DNA from: an uncultured Spirochaetales bacterium
GTDB taxonomy: Bacteria; Spirochaetota; Spirochaetia; Sphaerochaetales; Sphaerochaetaceae
DNA length: 33,471 nt
NCBI GenBank assembly: GCA_949292445.1
Contig: CASEZU010000154.1
Span: 1 to 33,471 of the forward strand
Direction: 5' to 3'
The notes under the pieces: generated by a model
Seen by the model: the letters and a program-made list of their open reading frames with translations, nothing else
Told to the model about the DNA's origin: nothing
Databases searched by the model: none
In this document: positions 1-7,983 of the stretch, in pieces
Numbering within the stretch: position 1 is the first letter of the stretch
Layout of the letters: each line of letters starts with the position of its first letter
Program-made: the position numbers and the translations under genes

Positions 1-537
1 CTCCTCCGTTCCGTTTTCAGCGCCGAGAAGGATGCCGGCGGGGTTCTCAGCTACAGCTTCATATCCGGAGAACATATTGTCGGGCTGGAGAAAGGTGTTC
101 CGATGGTGATGAGGGATCCGGAGAAGCCGCTCACCGTTGCCAATCTCATGCGCTCCCTCCTTTATTCGTCGCTTTCATCGATGAGGATCGGCCTCGACAT
201 CCTCTCTGAAGAGGAAGGGGTCAGGGCTGATCTCCTGATCGGACACGGAGGCTTTTTTAAGACAAGCGATGTGGGGCTGAGGATGCTCTCATCTGTGACA
301 GGGGTCAGGTCCGCTGTGATGTCCACGGCCGGTGAAGGCGGGGCCTGGGGAGCTGCGCTCCTTGCATCGTATATCGGTTCTGAGCTTCCGCTTCCGGATT
401 ATCTCGACAGTGTTTTCCGTGATTCGGAGATGGAGGTTTCCGATCCGGATGAGGGTGATACCGAAGGCTACAGCAGATATCTCGAAACCTTCCGCAGGGG
501 ACTTGAGATAGAACGCAGGGCAGTGGAGGTGCTGTGA
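1..537 (+). CDS. FGGY-family carbohydrate kinase, C-terminal part (partial)
   Basis: The reading frame is open from the first base and ends in TGA at 535-537, so only the last 178 residues are present. It contains the FGGY C-terminal ATP-binding signature: a GHGGFFKT stretch followed about 35 residues later by [13 protein letters not shown]. These enzymes phosphorylate a sugar or sugar alcohol in the cytoplasm using ATP. The stop overlaps the ATG of an AraD-type 4-epimerase (TGATG), so the likely substrate is a ketopentose such as ribulose or xylulose; that is inference from context. The N-terminal domain, which carries the catalytic Asp and most sugar contacts, is outside the window, so the exact substrate cannot be read. 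Confidence 0.88.
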   Translation, partial: LLRSVFSAEKDAGGVLSYSFISGEHIVGLEKGVPMVMRDPEKPLTVANLMRSLLYSSLSSMRIGLDILSEEEGVRADLLIGHGGFFKTSDVGLRMLSSVTGVRSAVMSTAGEGGAWGAALLASYIGSELPLPDYLDSVFRDSEMEVSDPDEGDTEGYSRYLETFRRGLEIERRAVEVL

Positions 538-1226
538 TGCTTGAGAAACTCAGGAAGGAAGTGCTGGAAGCCAATCTGCAGCTTCCGAAGCATGATCTCG
601 TCGTATTCACCTGGGGCAATGTCTCCGCGATTGACGAGGAGACTAAGCTCGTGGTCATCAAGCCCAGCGGGGTGGATTACGACACAATGACTGCTGATGA
701 CATGGTTGTCGTCGATCTTGAGGGCAATGTTGTCGAAGGGCACCTCAGGCCGTCAAGCGACACGCCGACCCATGTGTATCTCTATGCCAGATTCCCTGAG
801 ATCAGGGGGATAGTGCATACCCATTCCACCTGGGCTACGGCCTGGGCACAGTCGGGGCTGCCTCTTCCATGCTATGGGACGACGCATGCGGATTATTTCT
901 ACGGTGATATTCCCGCTGCAAGGTGCCTCACCGCCGACGAGGTGGCAGAGGCCTATGAGCGCAATACGGGCGTTGTCATAGAGGAGGCGTTCCGCGGCCG
1001 TGATCCGATGGCGACCCCGGGTGTCCTCTGCCGGAACCATGGGCCGTTTGCCTGGGGAAAGAGCGCGGCGGAGGCTGTGCACAATGCCGTCGTCATGGAG
1101 CAATGCGCCAAGATGGCTGTGATAACCCGGATGATAAATCCGGATGCCGTTCCTGCTCCGGGCTATCTCATGGACAAGCATTATTTCAGGAAGCACGGCA
1201 AGAACGCTTATTACGGGCAGAATTGA
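537..1226 (+). CDS. araD: L-ribulose-5-phosphate 4-epimerase (AraD-type class II aldolase fold)
   Basis: A 229-residue protein of the AraD/FucA family, the usual length for AraD. AraD interconverts L-ribulose 5-phosphate and D-xylulose 5-phosphate, feeding pentoses to the pentose phosphate pathway. Zinc ligands are visible as H94 and H96 (HTH motif) and H168 (NHGPF), and D76 and D119 match catalytic positions of E. coli AraD. The N-terminal TWGNVSAID stretch is typical of the phosphate-binding loop. ATG 537 is chosen over GTG 534 because GGAGG at 525-529 lies 7 bases ahead of it. The gene overlaps the kinase stop and the regulator start by one base each (TGATG), indicating coupled translation. 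Ulose-phosphate epimerases such as UlaF/SgbE are close relatives and cannot be excluded. Confidence 0.9.
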   Translation: MLEKLRKEVLEANLQLPKHDLVVFTWGNVSAIDEETKLVVIKPSGVDYDTMTADDMVVVDLEGNVVEGHLRPSSDTPTHVYLYARFPEIRGIVHTHSTWATAWAQSGLPLPCYGTTHADYFYGDIPAARCLTADEVAEAYERNTGVVIEEAFRGRDPMATPGVLCRNHGPFAWGKSAAEAVHNAVVMEQCAKMAVITRMINPDAVPAPGYLMDKHYFRKHGKNAYYGQN

Positions 1227-2257
1227 TGATCACCATCAAGGAGATAGCGGAGAAGGCCGGGGTTTCCCCCGGTACCGTTGACCGTGTGCTTCACGGCAGA
1301 GGCCGCGTGTCGGCGGAGAATGTGGAGAAGGTCAGGCGCATAGCTGATGAGTATGGCTATGTGCCTAACCAGCTTGCAAGGCGCCTGCAGCGCAGCCGCC
1401 ATCTCAGCTTCGGAGTGCTTATTCCCGATCCGGAGACGGAATACGGGTACTGGCAGCAGGTGGTCGACGGGGTTGAGGAGGCGAGGAAGGAGATCGAGAC
1501 TCTGGATGCGGATATCGTCTACTCTTTCTTCGACAGGAGGGATCCTGACAGCTTCCGTGCTGCTGCGGCTCATATGTTCTCCCGTTCCGTCTCTGCCTAT
1601 ATCGCCGCGCCGATAGTTGCTGACGGCATGAGGGAGGCTGCTTCAGCTCATCCTGAGATCCCGTATGCCTTCATTGATTCCTCCCTTCCCGATCTTTCTC
1701 CGCTCTGGGATTTTTCGCAGAATCCTGTCGCGGCCGGCCGCACCGGCGCCCGTCTCATGGCCCTCTCCGGTCCTTCCCTGCCGTTTGTCATGACGATGCA
1801 GACGCATCGCGGAGCATTCAACGGCGAGATGAGGGCAGCAGCCTTCACTGCGGCAATGGAAAGGACAGACAGCAGTGTTAGAGTGGTTAACTGCTATGCG
1901 GAAAGCCCTGATGGCATGCGTTCGGCTCTTTTATCAGCTGATCTGCCATGTGATCATGATTTCGGCATCTTCATTGTCAGTGATCAGGCCTCCATACTCT
2001 CATCGGTGCTTGAGGACATGGGCTTGCTCAGCAGGGCGAGGATAGTGGGATTCGACCTCTCCGCGGAGAACAGGAAGTGCCTGGAGCACGGCATGGTCTT
2101 CGCGATCATCGGGCAGCGGCCCCGGGCACAGGGACACGATGCCGTGATGGCGCTTTTCAACCATTTCTCGCTCTCTGCGGAGAATGCCGGGAGTCTTCCG
2201 GCTCCCGTGGACATCTACATAAAGGAGAATATTCCTGACAGCGATCACTGGCTCTGA
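1226..2257 (+). CDS. LacI-family transcriptional regulator
   Basis: A 343-residue regulator. Residues 2-26 form the LacI helix-turn-helix, with recognition helix around SPGTVDRVLHGRGR (14-27). A hinge helix follows at about 47-60, then a periplasmic-binding-protein-like sensor domain (about 61-330). The TVDRVLH form of the recognition helix belongs to a LacI subgroup often linked to pentose or inositol genes. ATG 1226 overlaps the epimerase stop (TGATG) and has no strong ribosome site of its own, so it is probably translated by coupling. As the last gene of a kinase-epimerase operon it likely represses that operon with a pentose or pentose phosphate as inducer (inference). Its stop abuts the stop of the opposite MATE gene with no base between. 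Confidence 0.93.
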   Translation: MITIKEIAEKAGVSPGTVDRVLHGRGRVSAENVEKVRRIADEYGYVPNQLARRLQRSRHLSFGVLIPDPETEYGYWQQVVDGVEEARKEIETLDADIVYSFFDRRDPDSFRAAAAHMFSRSVSAYIAAPIVADGMREAASAHPEIPYAFIDSSLPDLSPLWDFSQNPVAAGRTGARLMALSGPSLPFVMTMQTHRGAFNGEMRAAAFTAAMERTDSSVRVVNCYAESPDGMRSALLSADLPCDHDFGIFIVSDQASILSSVLEDMGLLSRARIVGFDLSAENRKCLEHGMVFAIIGQRPRAQGHDAVMALFNHFSLSAENAGSLPAPVDIYIKENIPDSDHWL

Positions 2258-3634
2258 TCAGATGTGGAAGCCTTCCCTGAGCCTCCTCTCCAGAATCCGG
2301 CCAAGCTGCAGCCTCATTATGATGGTGCCGGCCACACAGGAGATCAGGTCTGAGATCGGTTCTGAGAAGAAGGCTGCTGACGCTCCTGCCATCATTGGCA
2401 GCACGATAGAGGCTATGAAGAAGATGATCTTCCTCGTCAGTGACAGCGGCAGCGAAATCCTGATCTGCCCCAGCGCCGTCATCATGTCGACATTTACGTA
2501 CTGGAATGATAGCGGGATGATCATGCACTCGAAGATGAACATGTAGCGCGGAGAGAGCTCCAGTATCTGCTCATCTGATGTGAAGAGCGAAGCGAAAAGT
2601 CCGGACCCGAAGAGCGTGAATGTGAACATTACTGCTGTGTATGCCGTGATGAGCACCTGCAGCTTGTTTATTCCTTCCCTTACCCTGTCAGTAAGTCCCG
2701 CTCCGTAATTGTAGCTGATGAGCCCCTGGCAGCCTGCGGTCATTCCGTTCATCGGATATGTCACGAGGATGTGGTAGCTCTGCACGATGGTTGAGCATGT
2801 TATGAGTATGTCGCCCCAGCCGGGACCGCCGTATTTCTGCAGCATCGCATTCAGCACTATCAGCAGGAGGCTGTCAGTGGAGAGGATTATGAACGAGGAG
2901 AGGCCGAACTTCACTATCCTCATGATCTGGTCGGGCATGAAGCCTTTGAAATGGAGCCTTATTGCCGTATTCCTGCCGCAGAGGGCAAGTATTGATATTA
3001 TCATGGAGACCATCTGGGAGATCACGGTGGCAATGGCTGCTCCTTTCACTCCCATGTCTAGCAGGAAGATGAAAACCGGATCGAGTATTATGTTGATCAC
3101 AGCTCCCAGAAGCACGGAAAGCATGCCTTTTTTCGACATCCCCTGATTGATCACGAAGCTGTTCAGGCCTGTTGAGAGCAGCGCGAACGGCGTTCCCAGC
3201 ACATACCAGCCGAGGTATTCGGAGGCATAGGGGAGCGTTATCTCCGAAGCTCCGAACGTGAGAAGCAGCGGATCGCGGAAGATATAGAAGATCGGCGTGA
3301 GGACAGCTGCGGCTATTATCAGGAGGTAGAAGCCCGTGGTGAGGATGCGCTCAGCGATCCTGTGATCACCATGGCCTTCCCTCATTGCCATGATGGGGGC
3401 GCCTCCCATGCCGATGAGCGAGGCAAATGAGGAGAGGAACGTGGCGATCGGCGATGCCACTCCGACACCTGCAAGCGCTATATCGCCGTATCCCGCGATG
3501 TGCCCTATATACATTCTGTCCACAATGGCATAAAGGACGTTCACTGCCTGTCCGAGTGCTGTCGGTACAGCCAGGCTGAGTACAAGGAACCAGATGCCGT
3601 CCTTTCCCAGATCATAATTCCTGCTTCTGCGCAT
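2258..3634 (-). CDS. MATE-family multidrug/metabolite exporter (first of three)
   Basis: A 458-residue polytopic membrane protein with two MatE repeats, each of about six hydrophobic segments. The family exports cationic drugs or metabolites by Na+ or H+ antiport across the inner membrane. Typical family motifs are visible: VNVLYAIVDRMYIGH in TM1-TM2, GMGGAPIMAMREG after TM2, and GCQGLISYNYGAG in the second half. The substrate cannot be predicted. It stands alone, convergent with the LacI gene and divergent from mutT. A TGGAG lies only 2 bases ahead of the ATG, poorly placed for a ribosome site, while TATACT (minus strand, 3648-3643) ends 8 bases before the ATG. Confidence 0.92.
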   Translation of the reverse strand: MRRSRNYDLGKDGIWFLVLSLAVPTALGQAVNVLYAIVDRMYIGHIAGYGDIALAGVGVASPIATFLSSFASLIGMGGAPIMAMREGHGDHRIAERILTTGFYLLIIAAAVLTPIFYIFRDPLLLTFGASEITLPYASEYLGWYVLGTPFALLSTGLNSFVINQGMSKKGMLSVLLGAVINIILDPVFIFLLDMGVKGAAIATVISQMVSMIISILALCGRNTAIRLHFKGFMPDQIMRIVKFGLSSFIILSTDSLLLIVLNAMLQKYGGPGWGDILITCSTIVQSYHILVTYPMNGMTAGCQGLISYNYGAGLTDRVREGINKLQVLITAYTAVMFTFTLFGSGLFASLFTSDEQILELSPRYMFIFECMIIPLSFQYVNVDMMTALGQIRISLPLSLTRKIIFFIASIVLPMMAGASAAFFSEPISDLISCVAGTIIMRLQLGRILERRLREGFHI

Positions 3635-3641
3635 GGCTCCA

Positions 3642-3653
3642 GAGTATATACTC
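3642..3653. promoter_or_regulatory. 12-bp perfect palindrome containing a -10-like box, ahead of the MATE gene
   Basis: GAGTATATACTC is a perfect palindrome in the 63-base divergent gap between the MATE and mutT genes. Read on the minus strand it contains TATACT (3648-3643), a good -10 box, with TGGAAC (3671-3666) 17 bases upstream as a weak -35. It may be the MATE promoter, an operator, or both. Short AT-rich palindromes also arise by chance. Confidence 0.35.
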
Positions 3654-3697
3654 AGCTGTGTCTTTGTTCCATCCGGGAAAACTGGTAGGATCGTGGC

Positions 3698-4093
3698 ATG
3701 AAGACAGTAAGGGTGAGTGCTGCAGTCATCATGAGCGGCGGCAGGGTCTATGCGACAAAGCGCGGCAAGGGTACATACAGGGGCCTGTGGGAATTCCCCG
3801 GAGGAAAGCAGGAGGTGGGGGAAAGCGGCGAAGAGGCCGCACGCCGTGAGATTGCAGAGGAGCTCGGTGCCGTCATTGAAGTCGGGAAGAAGCTATGCAC
3901 TGTACGTTATCAGTACCCGGAATTCTTCCTCATCATGGACTGCTATCTCTCCCGTGTGAAGGCAGGGGAACTGAAGCTCATCGAGCATCTGGAGGCAAGA
4001 TGGCTATCTGCTGACGAGCTCGATTCGGTTTCATGGCTTCCTGCGGATGAGGAAGCTGTCAAAGTTCTCCGTAAGTATCTTCAGGAGAACTGA
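3698..4093 (+). CDS. mutT: NUDIX hydrolase, MutT-type (8-oxo-dGTP diphosphatase)
   Basis: A 131-residue cytoplasmic protein with a complete Nudix box: G36-x5-E42-x7-R50-E51-I-A-E54-E55-L-G57. Together with length and the WEFPGGK lead-in, this matches MutT, which hydrolyses 8-oxo-dGTP to the monophosphate and so prevents A:T to C:G changes. The Asn that confers 8-oxoguanine specificity in E. coli MutT cannot be assigned by eye, so another nucleotide substrate is possible. The gene is single, divergent from the MATE exporter. The bases before ATG 3698 (GGTAGGAT, 3684-3691) can be read either as a modest ribosome site or as a TAGGAT -10 box 6 bases from the ATG. Confidence 0.85.
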   Translation: MKTVRVSAAVIMSGGRVYATKRGKGTYRGLWEFPGGKQEVGESGEEAARREIAEELGAVIEVGKKLCTVRYQYPEFFLIMDCYLSRVKAGELKLIEHLEARWLSADELDSVSWLPADEEAVKVLRKYLQEN

Positions 4094-4258
4094 GAATCTC
4101 TGCCTATTAATTATAATATAATAATTCCTAGAAAGGATTGGAATATCCGTAATACAGTTGAAAAGCACGTGCTTGCCATGCAGTGAAACAGCGCTGGTGC
4201 TCAGCCAGATGTGCCATGATTCTCGTGACTGAAATCATGGCTATAAGGAGAAGAACAC
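4094..4258 (+). promoter_or_regulatory. AT-rich leader of the small lipoprotein gene with two inverted repeats
   Basis: This gap holds no gene. Two overlapping TATAAT hexamers (4112-4117 and 4117-4122) lie in an AT-rich tract, without a convincing -35. Further on are a perfect 12-bp palindrome AAGCACGTGCTT (4163-4174) and a hairpin with perfect 9-bp arms, GCCATGATT (4213-4221) and AATCATGGC (4233-4241), loop 11. The hairpin ends 3 bases before the ribosome site AAGGAG (4245-4250), itself 8 bases from ATG 4259. The layout suggests a long structured 5' leader or repressor sites; neither is shown. Confidence 0.45.
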
Positions 4259-4591
4259 ATGAAAGCTGCAGTCTTCGCTGTTTTCCTGTCATTACTGCTG
4301 TCCGGCTGCGATATATCCGGGCTCTATGATTATGTCCCTGTCGTCATCAGGCCGCAGGAAGAGGGGAGTGCTGAATACAGGCTCTCGTCAGGAGATCCCC
4401 TGATCTACTTCGGTTTCCATACGGATACCATTGTCGTGAACGGAAGCATCATTGAAGCCGGCGGAATGGAGTATGGAATTGACGGGGATGGGCACGCGAT
4501 GCTCTTCTCAGGACCTGCGGAGGTCTCTGTGTCACCGGGAATGGTCATGTTCTTATCTCCCGGCTGTGACCCTCTTGTCTTTGTCTCCTGA
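4259..4591 (+). CDS. Small predicted lipoprotein, function unknown
   Basis: A 110-residue protein with a lipoprotein signal peptide: short N-terminus (MKAAVF), hydrophobic core, and a lipobox L14-S15-G16-C17, so C17 would be lipidated and the 93 following residues exposed on the membrane. The mature part has no cysteine-rich or enzymatic motif I recognise; it is rich in Gly, Val and Ile and looks like a small beta-rich domain. The start is supported by AAGGAG 8 bases upstream. The gene is single, convergent with the esterase gene 2 bases away. It has an unusually long structured leader for its size, suggesting regulated expression. Confidence 0.72.
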   Translation: MKAAVFAVFLSLLLSGCDISGLYDYVPVVIRPQEEGSAEYRLSSGDPLIYFGFHTDTIVVNGSIIEAGGMEYGIDGDGHAMLFSGPAEVSVSPGMVMFLSPGCDPLVFVS

Positions 4592-4593
4592 CT

Positions 4594-5610
4594 TCAAAAC
4601 CGCGGCTTCTGCCTCTTCAGCTCCCGCTCCGTTATGAGCTGCACGTTCTCCACGGGGCGGCCTGCTATGAACTGCCGCATCGCACATTCTCCCTCAGCCC
4701 TTCCTGTGGCATCCCTGTACGGCATGAAGCCGTGGTAAGCGCCGCTGACCATCAGCGCATTTGCCTTGGATCCGGCCCCTGTCAGGGCCTCTGCATAGAG
4801 TTTCCCGTCATCGGAGAGCGGATCAAGCTCTGCTGTGATGATGAGGGCAGGGGGGAGGCGTGAGAGATCTGTAGCCAGGAGGGGTGAGAACATCGGTGAG
4901 AGTATATCCTTTGGTTCCCTGGCATAGTTCTTCACATAGAAGGAGAGCATCTTCTCATTGAGCATCGGGCTGTCCTTGTAGCTGACCATTGACTGTGTCC
5001 TCAGCCTGCAGTCTGTGATCGGATAGAAGAGTATCTGCCCTGCAAGCTGCGGTCCCTTCCTGTCACGCGCCAGCATCGCCGTGACTGCTGCGAGGTTGCC
5101 GCCAGCGCTGTCACCTGCTATGAATATCCTGTCGGGGTCCACCTTCCAGTATTTCGCACCTTCATATGCCCAGAGCAGGGCATCGTAGCAGTCTTCCGCG
5201 GCGGTGGGGAATCTGAACTGCGGTGCGAGGCGGTAATCGATCAGGAGCACAGCGGATTCCGTGACCTCCGCCAGATGCCTGAGGAAGATCGTATAGAATT
5301 CCATGTTTCCGAATACCCATCCGCCGCCGTGGCAGAATATGGTGAGGGGAATGAGCCCTGTGCGGGCCGACAGACCCGGGTCCGATATGTAGTACCCTGT
5401 GACAGCTCCTTCAGTGACCGGGATTATGAATGTCGATACCATGGTCTTCCCCGACGGGCAGAGCACCCGTCTGGCATCCCGCCTGGATATCGTCATGTTG
5501 TTTATATTGCTTATCAGGTCATCGCTGAGGATGTCGGGATCGCGGGCCTGGAAGCGGCTCGCGAGATTGACAACCTTCCTCATTCTGCCTGTCAGTTTAT
5601 ATTCCGGCAT
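4594..5610 (-). CDS. Alpha/beta hydrolase, hormone-sensitive-lipase family esterase
   Basis: A 338-residue enzyme of the HSL (bacterial family IV) esterase group. The oxyanion-hole HGGG is at 94-97, the nucleophile S168 sits in GDSAGG (166-171), and D263 (ELDPLSD) and H293 (AYHGF) complete the triad. These enzymes hydrolyse short-chain acyl or acetyl esters; the natural substrate is unknown. No export signal is apparent, so it is probably cytoplasmic. The ATG at 5610 has no Shine-Dalgarno sequence, and an in-frame stop lies just upstream, so no earlier start exists. On the minus strand a TACGAT hexamer ends 6 bases before the ATG with TTGCAT 17 bases further up, which fits a leaderless transcript. 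Confidence 0.9.
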   Translation of the reverse strand: MPEYKLTGRMRKVVNLASRFQARDPDILSDDLISNINNMTISRRDARRVLCPSGKTMVSTFIIPVTEGAVTGYYISDPGLSARTGLIPLTIFCHGGGWVFGNMEFYTIFLRHLAEVTESAVLLIDYRLAPQFRFPTAAEDCYDALLWAYEGAKYWKVDPDRIFIAGDSAGGNLAAVTAMLARDRKGPQLAGQILFYPITDCRLRTQSMVSYKDSPMLNEKMLSFYVKNYAREPKDILSPMFSPLLATDLSRLPPALIITAELDPLSDDGKLYAEALTGAGSKANALMVSGAYHGFMPYRDATGRAEGECAMRQFIAGRPVENVQLITERELKRQKPRF

Positions 5611-5645
5611 ATCGTTATCGTATAAGTATCATCTGAGCCATGCAA
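5611..5645 (-). promoter_or_regulatory. Candidate leaderless promoter of the esterase gene
   Basis: On the minus strand, TTGCAT (5645-5640), a 17-base spacer and TACGAT (5622-5617) are followed by only 6 bases before ATG 5610. Both boxes are imperfect, but spacing is ideal and there is no ribosome site. Confidence 0.4.
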
Positions 5646-5660
5646 GCGGAAATGATACCG

Positions 5661-7019
5661 TCAGGCTTTCGGAGCACCCTTTCTGAGGATCCCGGGTAGC
5701 GAGGACATGAAGACGATGAATGTCACAGTCGCGGATGTCGCATCGGAGATGGACTCAGCCAGGAATACGCCTTTTATTCCCAGCGGAGTCGCCGAGAGGA
5801 TGTACACAAGCGGTATCAGGAGGATTATCTTCCTGAATATGGCCAGGAAAAGGGATATCTTCGCCTGTCCCAGGCCGATGAAGGTCTGCTGCGAGCAGCT
5901 CTGAAGGCCGAAGAGGGCCATGCCCGTGATGAAGTATTTCATGTATGGCACCGCATACTCTATGAGTGCCTGATCAGTCGTGAAGAGGCTTATGCAGAGG
6001 CCTGGAAGCAGATTGCAGAGGCATGACATCGTGAAGCAGTAAATGAATTCGACGGTGAGCGAGAATCTGTAGATACCCCGTACCCTGTCATCCAGGGCGG
6101 CTCCGAAATTGTAGCTCACAAGCGGAGTGACAGCCTGGTTCATGCCGTTTACGGGCATGTTTATGAATGTGAGGATGGAGGAGAAAATCGTCATCGTTCC
6201 TACAGCCATGTCCCCTCCGAGAAGCTGCAGGCGGGAATTGAAGGCGATGTTTATCGCGGCTTCGGTCGCGCTCATGATGAACGGTGATACTCCGAGTCCT
6301 ATGATCGGGAGGAGTATCCTGGCTTTTATCATGGGCTTTTTGAGATCGAGCTTTATCGTGCTGTGCTTGCCCGAGAGGAAGGCCACGACGTAGATGCCGG
6401 ATACGGCCTGGCTTATAACCGTGGCGATCGCAGCGCCGGCGGCCCCCATGTCGAAGATGAAGATGAATACAGGGTCGAGGATGATGTTCAGCGCAGCCCC
6501 GATGATCACTGTCAGCATGCTCATCGTCGTCTTTCCCTGTGCCGATATGAACGGATTGAGGCCGAGGGTAAGCTGCACGAATGGGGTTCCGATCAGATAT
6601 ATGGTCAGGTATGAATCGGCGTGGATGAATGTCCTGTCGGATGCTCCGAACATATAGAGAAGAGGCGTTTTGATGGCATAGAACAGGATCATCAGTATGG
6701 CGGAAAGGGCAATGAGCGATGTTGCGGATACTGTCAGTATCTCATCAGCCTTCCTGTTCTCCTTCTGCCCGAGTCTTATTGCGGCAAGCGGGCCGCCTCC
6801 GCTTCCGATGAGGTTTGAGAAAGCCGTGATCAGGAGGATGACGGGATAGGTGATCCCAACGCCGGTGAGTATCTCCGCTCCGGCTCCCTCCAGGTGCCCG
6901 AGGTATATCCTGTCGACTATGTTGTACAGCCCGTTTACGAGCTGTGCGATGATGAGCGGGAAGGCCAGCTTCATCACCAGCGGCGGTATACGCCTGGTTC
7001 CAAGTTCATTCTGTTCCAT
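5661..7019 (-). CDS. MATE-family exporter (second of three)
   Basis: A 452-residue inner-membrane protein with two MatE repeats and about 12 hydrophobic segments. Motifs shared with the first MATE gene include VNGLYNIVDRIYLGHLEG at TM1-TM2, SGGGPLAAIRLGQ after TM2, and NQAVTPLVSYNFGA in the second half. It should export a cationic compound by ion antiport; substrate unknown. Unlike the first MATE gene it has a clear ribosome site, GGGAGG (minus strand 7036-7031), 11 bases ahead of the ATG. A TATAAT box (minus strand 7046-7041) with TACACA 17 bases upstream lies just before it. It is divergent from the acyltransferase-like gene. Confidence 0.92.
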   Translation of the reverse strand: MEQNELGTRRIPPLVMKLAFPLIIAQLVNGLYNIVDRIYLGHLEGAGAEILTGVGITYPVILLITAFSNLIGSGGGPLAAIRLGQKENRKADEILTVSATSLIALSAILMILFYAIKTPLLYMFGASDRTFIHADSYLTIYLIGTPFVQLTLGLNPFISAQGKTTMSMLTVIIGAALNIILDPVFIFIFDMGAAGAAIATVISQAVSGIYVVAFLSGKHSTIKLDLKKPMIKARILLPIIGLGVSPFIMSATEAAINIAFNSRLQLLGGDMAVGTMTIFSSILTFINMPVNGMNQAVTPLVSYNFGAALDDRVRGIYRFSLTVEFIYCFTMSCLCNLLPGLCISLFTTDQALIEYAVPYMKYFITGMALFGLQSCSQQTFIGLGQAKISLFLAIFRKIILLIPLVYILSATPLGIKGVFLAESISDATSATVTFIVFMSSLPGILRKGAPKA

Positions 7020-7091
7020 TTTTTTTCAAGCCTCCCGGCGATTATATTCCTATGTGGACTTTGTGTGTAGAAGAGGAATAATATAGAAGCG

Positions 7092-7943
7092 ATGAAAGAA
7101 GGGAGACGAATCAGGACGCTCAATCCGTTCAACACCATCATTCCATATATAATGGTAGAGCGGAGCGACAGCCAGAATACGATCAATGACAGCTTCGACG
7201 TGAGCGGGGCTGAGCAGCTCGTGCGCAGATTGCGTTCCGAAGGTTATGATTCAATAGGTATTCTTCATATCGTTATAGCCGCATATGTCAGGGCGCTCTC
7301 GCAGCGTCCCGGTGTAAACAGGTTCATACGCGGCCAGAAGATCTACGCCAGGAACGGGATAGTCATAAACATGGCAGTGAAGAGGAAGATGAGCTTGGAC
7401 GGACAGGAGACGACGGTCAAGCTCCATCTCAGTCCTTCCGATACGCTTCTGGATGTCTACAGGAAGTTCAACGATCTTCTTCTCAGCACCATCGGCGAGG
7501 AGACGTCGGAGAACAACACCGATTCCACTGCCAGGATCATCGGATACATACCGGGACTGGTCAAGAAGTGGGTGATCTGGCTGCTGAAGCTCCTGGACTA
7601 CTTCGGGCTTCTTCCCTCCGCCATCATCAACGCCTCGCCGTTCCATGGCTCGATGTTCATAACAAGCATGGCATCGCTGAACATACCTCCAATCCGCCAC
7701 CATCTCTACAATTTCGGCAATGTTCCCGTCTTCATCGCTTTCGGCGCCAAGCGCCCTGAGCTTGTGCTCAATGAGGATGGCAGCGTATCACGGCGCCGTG
7801 TGGTGGATTTCGTGGCCAATCTTGATGAGAGGATCTGCGACGGCTACTACTACGCATCCGCGCTCAAGATGTTCAAGAAGTACCTCACATCTCCGGAAGG
7901 CCTTCTGGATCCGCCGGAGCAGGTTGTCGAGGATATCCCCTGA
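7092..7943 (+). CDS. Lone 2-oxoacid dehydrogenase E2-like acyltransferase-fold protein, catalytic His replaced
   Basis: A 283-residue protein resembling the catalytic domain of dihydrolipoyl acyltransferases (E2, chloramphenicol acetyltransferase fold) but without the lipoyl and subunit-binding domains, and with no E1 or E3 gene nearby. The C-terminal region LDERICDGYYYASAL (244-258) aligns with the E2 signature HRxxDG, but the catalytic His position is E246; D250-G251 remain. A hydrophobic stretch at about 153-179 interrupts the usual pattern. It may be a scaffold, a ligand binder, or a transferase with another mechanism. ATG 7092 has no well-spaced ribosome site; TAATAT (7079-7084) ends 7 bases upstream. 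It stands alone, divergent from the second MATE gene. Confidence 0.7.
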   Translation: MKEGRRIRTLNPFNTIIPYIMVERSDSQNTINDSFDVSGAEQLVRRLRSEGYDSIGILHIVIAAYVRALSQRPGVNRFIRGQKIYARNGIVINMAVKRKMSLDGQETTVKLHLSPSDTLLDVYRKFNDLLLSTIGEETSENNTDSTARIIGYIPGLVKKWVIWLLKLLDYFGLLPSAIINASPFHGSMFITSMASLNIPPIRHHLYNFGNVPVFIAFGAKRPELVLNEDGSVSRRRVVDFVANLDERICDGYYYASALKMFKKYLTSPEGLLDPPEQVVEDIP

Positions 7944-7947
7944 CAGG

Positions 7948-7983
7948 GTTACAAAAGAGGGCGCATTGTTCTAGAATGCGTCC
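7948..7983 (+). promoter_or_regulatory. Candidate metY promoter with overlapping inverted repeat
   Basis: GTTACA (7948-7953), an 18-base spacer and TAGAAT (7972-7977) are followed by 6 bases and then ATG 7984, so the transcript could start at or next to the start codon. An inverted repeat, arms 7959-7967 and 7975-7983 (8 Watson-Crick pairs and one G-T), covers the -10 box and ends at the base before the ATG. It would be a well-placed operator for a sulfur- or methionine-responsive regulator; no regulator is identified. Confidence 0.5.

Noticed and set aside
534..536. GTG as start of the AraD-type gene
   Set aside because: ATG 537 has better spacing from GGAGG and gives the family's normal N-terminus.
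4112..4122. Overlapping TATAAT hexamers as a defined promoter
   Set aside because: No acceptable -35 lies at the right spacing, and such hexamers are expected by chance in an AT-rich tract.
7041..7069. Minus-strand TACACA-N17-TATAAT as promoter of the second MATE gene
   Set aside because: The boxes are good, but the predicted start falls on the ribosome site, leaving about 15 bases of leader; kept only as a note in the gene entry.
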